Both the position numbers and the translations under genes were made by a program. A DNA stretch of 64,000 bases from positions 62,001-126,000 of the forward strand of contig NW_026570438.1 of NCBI RefSeq assembly GCF_019649055.1. Reading direction: 5' to 3'. The notes beneath the pieces are model-generated. The model had not been told where the DNA came from. It saw only the letters and a program-made list of their open reading frames with translations, and did no database searches. Numbering within the stretch: the first letter of the stretch is position 1; each line of letters begins with the position of its first letter. Shown one piece after another: positions 59,114 through 64,000 of the stretch. The stretch is from Paramacrobiotus metropolitanus (lineage: Eukaryota > Tardigrada > Eutardigrada > Parachela > Macrobiotidae).

Positions 59114-59308
59114 TTAGAAAATATCGGGATACTTATCAAAAGAACCGTTACTAGTACGGTGCTTTCGTCGTTTCGTGTTTTTTTCTCTTTTTGAATGTTT
59201 AGTAGGGCGTTTGCGTTTACTTCCGCTACCAGTTTGCTGTTTAACAGTCACGAGTTGAGGGGCTTCAGTAGAGGTTACTGCTGCGTCTGAAGGCTGAGCT
59301 GGCTCCAA
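59114..59308 (-). CDS. Lysine/arginine-rich small protein (core-like)
   Basis: 64 residues with a run of basic motifs (GSGSKRKRPTKHSKREKN, RRKHRTSNG) after a Thr/Pro/Ala-rich start. Such composition suits a DNA-condensing core protein or a nuclear signal, by analogy with adenovirus core proteins; there is no motif proof. It sits between capsid and penton-like regions. Confidence 0.35.
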   Translation of the reverse strand: MEPAQPSDAAVTSTEAPQLVTVKQQTGSGSKRKRPTKHSKREKNTKRRKHRTSNGSFDKYPDIF

Positions 59309-59492
59309 TATTTTCCCTAGCTTTTCAGTCTCTACCTTTTAGCAGCACTGGGGTGGCTAACAGCTTTGAGCGGTTCTGTGCTCCTCAAGACTTGAGGTTC
59401 TTATGTGACTCTAAACGTGAACAGCAAAATGCAGTTGAGCCTGATTTATTGACGCTACCAGCTCATTGGTGCGTACTCAAACGTATCAGAAT

Positions 59493-60200
59493 TCATTGTC
59501 GGTTTGTTTGTCTGTTTAGTAGGTACCATAGATAAGGTCGAGGAGTAATAAAAGTACTAGGAATTCTTCCGAACGGTTCAGCTGGCGTCCCATCTTCTTC
59601 TATCATTTCTTCAATATAGTAACGAAATTTTGAAGGAACACCGTCAAGATCTTTAAAGTCTAAAGGGTCTATATCGTGTTGAGTCTGCACAAAACCAAGT
59701 AACCCTTTCAATCGGTCATCGTTTTCGAAAAACGCAGCTTGCCACGCAAGCTATTAAACGTTACTTCCGTCTTGAGCGTTACAGGATTATAACGTATATT
59801 GAACACCTTTGTGGTACTGTTATTTGTGCGAAGGCGTGAGGGAGTAACATTGCGACCTTTAAGTCTACCGAGTTTGGCGACTGTCGCTCAATTACGTCAA
59901 TTAGCGCCTTCAATGTATATAGACCCGGTGGAATGATGATCGTATTCTGAACCGATGACAAGGAAGTGTCACTGATGACATCGTACTCGTTAACAGTTAG
60001 TTCTTGCTCTTTTGGTATGTTGTAGATTGAGTTTGTATATTGCAATTCCACCAAACCCACTTCCCACCGGCCCGATAAGGAAATTGGAATTTTAGTTTAG
60101 TCTTCCACATTTGCGCACTGTTCTTGGGATACATGTCCATTGACGCATCGCTTGGTAATGTTACGTAAAACGGTGTACTGTTTCCAACAACACTAGCCAT
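59493..60200 (-). pseudogene. Penton-like minor capsid protein region, broken
   Basis: The N-terminal side has FYVTLPSDASMDMYPKNSAQ then WKTKLKFQFPYRAGGKW, the conserved opening of Polinton penton/minor capsid proteins (F-x-V-LPS-x-AS-x3-YP-x-N). It continues with LVELQYTNSIYNIP and NTIIIPPGLYTLKALIDVIE. The region is broken, with perhaps two breaks. It is placed between the integrase and major capsid regions. Confidence 0.75.
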
Positions 60201-60337
60201 TTCCGTCAGCTACTTTTGATAGCTCTTGCTCATAAAACTTTCCAATTACACTGGGTCCACCGTCGGCAGGTTCCACTTCATACACAGGTACGCGATGCTT
60301 GATTACCTTATTCACTCGATATAGCTTTTTGTGTACT

Positions 60338-61189
60338 TCACATCAGCGCCTTTCTTAAAAGCTGCTTTTGCAAACGAAGACGCACTGTTTCTCCGTCCCT
60401 AAATAGCGGTACCTTAGCTTTGCTTTTGTTATTACTGTTGGACTGTAATCGCTGAAACACTAAAAGCGAATTTTCTCGATTGACGTCATTCGGCGCCAAT
60501 CCATGCGCCGTGTGAGGTGTGCTGTTGTAGCTGTGAATAATGTCCTGTAACTTGTCATAATATTTTACACTCCCATCACGAGCGGTCATCAGTCGCATGA
60601 GACGCTCTCGTAACGTTCGGATGAATCGTTCTGCCATGTTAGCTTTAATTTCACAGTTCTCTTCAGAAAACATAACGACGCCGTTCTGTTTCATGTAGTC
60701 TTGAACTGGTTTGTTGTAAAATTCACGCCCTGTGAACGAATAATACAGTTAGTTTGCGACGCTTACGACGGTTCCATCCTATGTGTGTGTGTGTGTAGTA
60801 CCTCTATCCACTTGTAAATACATAGGTGGTCCATACAAACGAGAAAAGGCTTTCTCCAGGGCAGGAAGAACGTATTCACTGCTTTTTTTTGTCAGCATTT
60901 CGCATGCTACTTTTTTGGAAAAACTGTCCACAACAACCAGCAGAAATTTTTTATGTTTATTCTGCTTTGCGTAACGGGACACATCCATCAGGTCAGCCAT
61001 GTATTGTTCACCGAACTGTATTGAAACTACCGGATTTCTGCGGAATTTCCGCCGAGACGGCTTATGTAAATTGTAGGCGTCAATTCCTTGCAGAAGCTTT
61101 AGGGCTTTGTCATGCTGATTAAGTTCGCTTGACACGGTTTGATGCTTCCGGAATCGTTCCACTCCCCAGGCTTGCCACTTGCGCCGCAC
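60338..61189 (-). CDS. Retroviral-type integrase (Polinton INT)
   Basis: Two coding blocks on the minus strand. The first (about 60,779-61,189) has GEQYMADLMDVSRYAKQNKH and KFLLVVVDSFSKKVACEMLT with the first catalytic Asp, and YGPPMYLQVDRG with the second. The second block (about 60,338-60,694) has CEIKANMAERFIRTLRERLM, holding the catalytic Glu region, and a C-terminal KVPLFRDGETVRLRL (chromodomain-like or SH3-like barrel). The short gap between them has intron-like borders, so it may be spliced. The enzyme inserts the element DNA into the genome. It appears largely whole. Confidence 0.88.
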
Positions 61190-62457
61190 TCACGTACTCC
61201 GCTTCTCCCATCTTTAGTTAGGTCAACTTGGACACTGACGTCAACTTTGTTTTTGTTTTGACCAAAGCTATTGTCTTTACTGACGTTTGAGTCTTCCGAA
61301 TCTTTATCCCCAGCACAGCATGATGAAATAAAGGTCAGCTTCATACCCTCTCCAAAGTTCAGGCTGACTGGTATGCACCCCGCCATGCCTGCTATTCTTA
61401 AATAACTAACCACTTTAAGCGCTTGTGTTGCTGAAGTTTTCTTTTTCCAAAGCCCAGCTGTGGATCATCATATTTATTTTCAACGGCGTAATAGTCTACC
61501 CGATCTCGATTTCTTAAATTATGTATTTTGTTTAACGTTGTTTGAAGTCGTTTTTTGATTTTGATGGCCGATTTTGCTTGGCGTGATCATGTCCTCATAC
61601 ACTTTCCGTTTTCCTTGTGACCTTGAAAGGGAACTTGCAGGCGTTGCGTACTGGCTGTTTTCACCGCTTAACGGTTGTTGGCGCACCGGTGTACCGGTAC
61701 CTGCTTTGCCAAATATACTGGCGGCATGCTTTTTTAAAAGTGACTGTTTTCGTCGAGCTGAAGTTCTTTTACCATCTGCTTAAATATAGGTTTCGGTTTA
61801 CGAATTTTTTCAAAGGCTGGGATCCTTCCTGGGAAATATTTGATTGGTTTGGCTACCGCTCGTATCATCTAAAGCGTACGCAGCGCTAAAACCGCTGCAG
61901 ACTAGATGAAAGTAATTGTGCTTTCTGATATTCCGATAGGCTTTTGTTAGCCAAAGTTTCCGTTGTCAGCTGTTCTAGAGAAAGGATTTTGGAAGCTTCT
62001 GGGGTACTTGGTTTAGTGCTAGCTCAACCTCCGTGCGCCGTTTCTCCGCTTGCCGTTTTGGTATTAGCATATAGGTTTCCATGTTTTTTTATATGCTTAT
62101 TGGTGGTTTGCTGTCACTGCGCTTATAACGGCTGATGCTAGTAATGGTAATAGAGCGGGTAAGAATCCTCCTCGTTGTAATAGTATACGTTTTTCTTTGA
62201 AGTGATACACTTGGAGATGCTAGAAGCTTTATGGGAGTCTTGCACTTTTACACGCTGTCAGCTGATGAGGCTTTAAGGGACTCGTCCTTTAATAAGGTTC
62301 AAGGCAAGCTCTTGAATACCCCTTATATGGTGTTTATCGCAACACTGCTTCAACAGTGCTCTTCGTTGCTTAGGCTTTGCCCGGTTAAGGGTAAGCAAAA
62401 ACGGGGCAATCTCCTTCGCTTTACTCTGCCATTTTTTAGCCCAGTGATGGCAGATGA
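61190..62457. other. Element interior, unassigned
   Basis: Between integrase and ATPase. Frames on both strands are short; minus-strand stretches rich in Lys/Ser/Gln near 61.6-61.8 kb look protein-like but match nothing. Confidence 0.3.
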
Positions 62458-63058
62458 TCAGTATAAATTCTCCTTGTCTCTTTTAGGAAACAAATGCGAT
62501 CGCAGCCTTAAATAAGATGGACAAGCCGGGGTAAGGTCAATTAAGAGCGGTTGATAGTTTTCTGACGTGCAAGCCGCGTACGCTTGCGCAAGGCACTTTA
62601 GTTTTGTTTGACGTTGTAAGATATCGATCTGGCCGAGGTCCCGAGCATTCTTAAACAGCACCATATACTGACAATTTAGTGTTATATCACGCATCGCTTT
62701 TCCTTGTTTGTACAGGTTCTGGGGTAATATAAATAACGCTCAGGTTTTTATGGTGAATTCCTTGCGTGAACAGATTACTGGCCTGCTCATTTTTTTGCCA
62801 TCTCGTGTGCCAAATCATCCACAATCAGTAAATTTGTCACCTCTTTATCGAAAAATCCTCGTCCGAAAAAAGGTCACTCAGTCCTTTCACAAACTCTGTT
62901 TCTGGACACTGAACTTTCAAAGCATCGTATCCATTCTGCCACTGATTGTATGCATATACCACTCTTCTCGGAGTCGAAGTCATCATTTCTTTTCGTTGCT
63001 CGATAAGGCGGAAGACAAAAGACGATTTTCCAACCATTGTAGGACCGCAAATCATCAT
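62458..63058 (-). pseudogene. Packaging ATPase (FtsK/A32-like) region, broken
   Basis: Walker A is seen in MMICGPTMVGKSSFVFRLIE, a Walker B-like LIVDDL follows, and the C-terminal side has MRDITLNCQYMVLFKNARDL then GQIDILQRQ and LIDLTPACPSYLRLRSHLFP, the A32/HerA-FtsK signature of Polinton and giant-virus packaging ATPases. The region is broken, with about two breaks. Confidence 0.85.
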
Positions 63059-63124
63059 TCCAAAAGGAGTTACGAGTTTTGGCTGACTTTCCAGCCCACG
63101 AAATTGTTTTGAATTACTGCTGTC

Positions 63125-63646
63125 ATGGCGGCATCAATAAAAAATATAGTCGCAGTTGGTAAACTGAATTGTGGCTTTGATCTTCAAGATATTGCAGACC
63201 TTCTCCAGATTCCGTACGATCCCAACATTTTTTCAGGACTTACTATTCGCCGAATGCGTCCATACAAAAGTCACTGTCAACTATACAGCAATGGTCGGAT
63301 TACCGTAAACGGAGCTGTTACCGAGCGTAATGCTGAAGAGCTTCTCGAACTCTATTGTAACGATATGCACATGTTAGGCTATACCGATGCGTACGTTACG
63401 GACTTCGAAATAGTTAATGTAGTAGCGTCTTGGGACATGAATAGACCATTGAAACTAGATGACGTCTTTAAAAAGCTGCACTGCTACAGGCCTTGTTATG
63501 AACCTGAACTGTTTCCTGGTCTAAGCGTCCATCTACCGGAAGCAACTTGTGTAATTTTTACCTCTGGTAAAGTTAATATTTTGGGTGCAAAGTCGGAATT
63601 GGGTGTGCGTACTACGGCAGCCGAACTTCGCTTGCTACTGTTTTAA
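63125..63646 (+). CDS. TATA-binding protein homologue carried by the Polinton
   Basis: 173 residues, about the size of the conserved TBP core. Two direct repeats are plain. Repeat 1 (about residues 5-85) has NIVAVGKLNCGFDLQDIADL, YDPNIFSGLTIRRMRP and LYSNGRITVNGAVTE. Repeat 2 (about 90-173) has FEIVNVVASWDMNRPLKLDD, YEPELFPGLSVHLPEA and CVIFTSGKVNILGAKSE. These line up with the TBP phrases YNPKRFAAVIMRI / SSGKMVCTGAKSE and YEPELFPGL / SGKVVLTGAK. There is no long N-terminal tail. TBP bends TATA-box DNA through a saddle formed by both repeats. It lies between the packaging ATPase and a BIR gene. No in-frame damage is seen. It could recruit polymerase to the element's own TATATAAA promoters, or compete with host TBP (inference). 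Confidence 0.85.
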   Translation: MAASIKNIVAVGKLNCGFDLQDIADLLQIPYDPNIFSGLTIRRMRPYKSHCQLYSNGRITVNGAVTERNAEELLELYCNDMHMLGYTDAYVTDFEIVNVVASWDMNRPLKLDDVFKKLHCYRPCYEPELFPGLSVHLPEATCVIFTSGKVNILGAKSELGVRTTAAELRLLLF

Positions 63647-63788
63647 TGTTCACATGAATCTTATCAAAGTTCATTTTTTTTTTGACTAAGTCCTCTCCGC
63701 TTTAATAGACCACTGCTCTGCCATAAACTAATAAACATACGAAAAAACGATATTCTTTTTTTTTTAAACAAAAACGTCAGTTTTAACA
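63647..63788. other. Convergent 3' flanks of TBP-like and BIR genes
   Basis: Short T-rich spacer with AATAAACATA (possible poly-A signal for the plus-strand gene near 63,730). Confidence 0.4.
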
Positions 63789-64000
63789 TCATATTTCTTG
63801 CGGCGGGCGATCTGGTCTGCAGGACGTTCCGCTATGCCAGTCATGCTCAGCTTGTGGGTCGTCATGCGGCTCCCAGTTTTCTAACTCTAGTCCACAATGA
63901 ATACACTTCACTAGGTCACGCAATCCCGTGTAAAAGAAGCCGGCTCTCGCAAAACGCGCCGCTGACGGTGTACGCAGTGTCCAGTTCCGGTGTTGAAACG
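63789..64000 (-). CDS. BIR-domain (inhibitor-of-apoptosis-like) protein, partial
   Basis: The last 70 codons before a TGA at 63,789-63,791; the gene continues beyond the window. It encodes HRNWTLRTPSAARFARAGFF then YTGLRDLVKCIHCG, LENWEPHDDPQAEHDWH and a final Cys. The zinc ligands follow the BIR pattern exactly: C-x2-C-x16-H-x7-C, with the GFFYTG and DDP-x2-EH hallmarks. BIR proteins bind caspases or IAP antagonists (IAPs, baculovirus p35/IAP systems) or act in cytokinesis (survivin type). The protein ends about 10 residues after the domain, so this is the last or only BIR and there is no C-terminal RING. Whether it is element cargo or a host gene next to it depends on where the element ends. 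Confidence 0.85.
   Translation of the reverse strand, partial: FQHRNWTLRTPSAARFARAGFFYTGLRDLVKCIHCGLELENWEPHDDPQAEHDWHSGTSCRPDRPPQEI

Larger units (their letters stand above)
49500..64000. mobile_element. Polinton/Maverick element (right end outside window)
   Basis: A virus-like DNA element defined by its gene set: protein-primed family B DNA polymerase (+), retrovirus-type integrase (-), FtsK/A32-like packaging ATPase (-), adenovirus-type cysteine protease (-), double-jelly-roll major capsid (-) and a penton-like minor capsid protein (-). It also carries plus-strand cargo: an ADP-ribosylglycohydrolase-like protein, a PC4-like protein and a TBP-like protein. As a whole it is broken: capsid, penton and ATPase regions are damaged (perhaps five or so breaks in total), while polymerase, protease and most cargo look whole, so it is probably not old. 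Terminal repeats and target duplications were not found: the right end is beyond 64,000 and the left end lies somewhere between the minisatellite and 49.5 kb. Confidence 0.9.

Noticed and set aside
62262-62295. CTGATGAGGC, similar to a hammerhead ribozyme core
   Set aside because: No GAAA partner and no flanking helices; it lies in element interior sequence.
61574-62515. Plus-strand frames of 60-94 codons between integrase and ATPase
   Set aside because: No motif and composition unlike the element's real genes; probably shadow frames.

Overview
The window looks like nuclear DNA of a small-genome animal, most likely a tardigrade (Hypsibius-like). Short GT-AG introns and recognisable metazoan single-copy genes (TMEM129, FIS1, ATPSCKMT, an eIF5 relative, an SLC2 transporter, a rhodopsin-class GPCR) sit among lineage-specific duplicated families, including F-box-like proteins and a 'NAWNA' family. 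The tardigrade call rests on family recognition from memory; the animal call is firm.

Layout. 1-15 kb: the 3' end of a TMEM129 gene, then a mosaic of segmental duplications. This holds two further decayed copies of the TMEM129 last exon, two copies of a secreted dynein-light-chain-like gene (one dead), an F-box-like gene, a very young short LTR element, and a LINE fragment nested in an older repeat. 15-18 kb: a two-exon GPCR whose 5' leader is repeated upstream. 18-25 kb: gene-poor, with small TIR elements, an (AT)n tract, a small secreted cysteine-rich gene and a dead membrane-protein gene. 25.8-29.1 kb: a three-exon sugar transporter; its introns carry a 237-bp tandem duplication and large hairpins. 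31-39 kb: an eIF5-like gene ending in a membrane anchor instead of the usual C-terminal domain, then ATPSCKMT (+) and FIS1 (-), convergent and both connected with mitochondria. 39-44 kb: two copies of a lineage-specific gene flanking a ~930-bp inverted-repeat structure. 45.3-46.5 kb: a 58-bp minisatellite with a 174-bp higher-order period.

49.5-64 kb: a Polinton/Maverick element (protein-primed DNA polymerase B, integrase, packaging ATPase, adenovirus-type protease, major capsid, penton-like). It is treated as a fossil: several replication and cargo genes look whole, while capsid, penton and ATPase regions are broken. Its cargo is the most unusual content here: a two-repeat TATA-binding-protein homologue, a probable PC4-like protein, an ADP-ribosylglycohydrolase-fold protein, a small membrane protein and, at the window edge, a BIR (IAP) domain. 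Canonical TATATAAA boxes precede several plus-strand genes of this block. The combination suggests an element carrying its own promoter-recognition proteins plus host-response modulators; that is inference. The right end of the element lies outside the window and the left end was not found.
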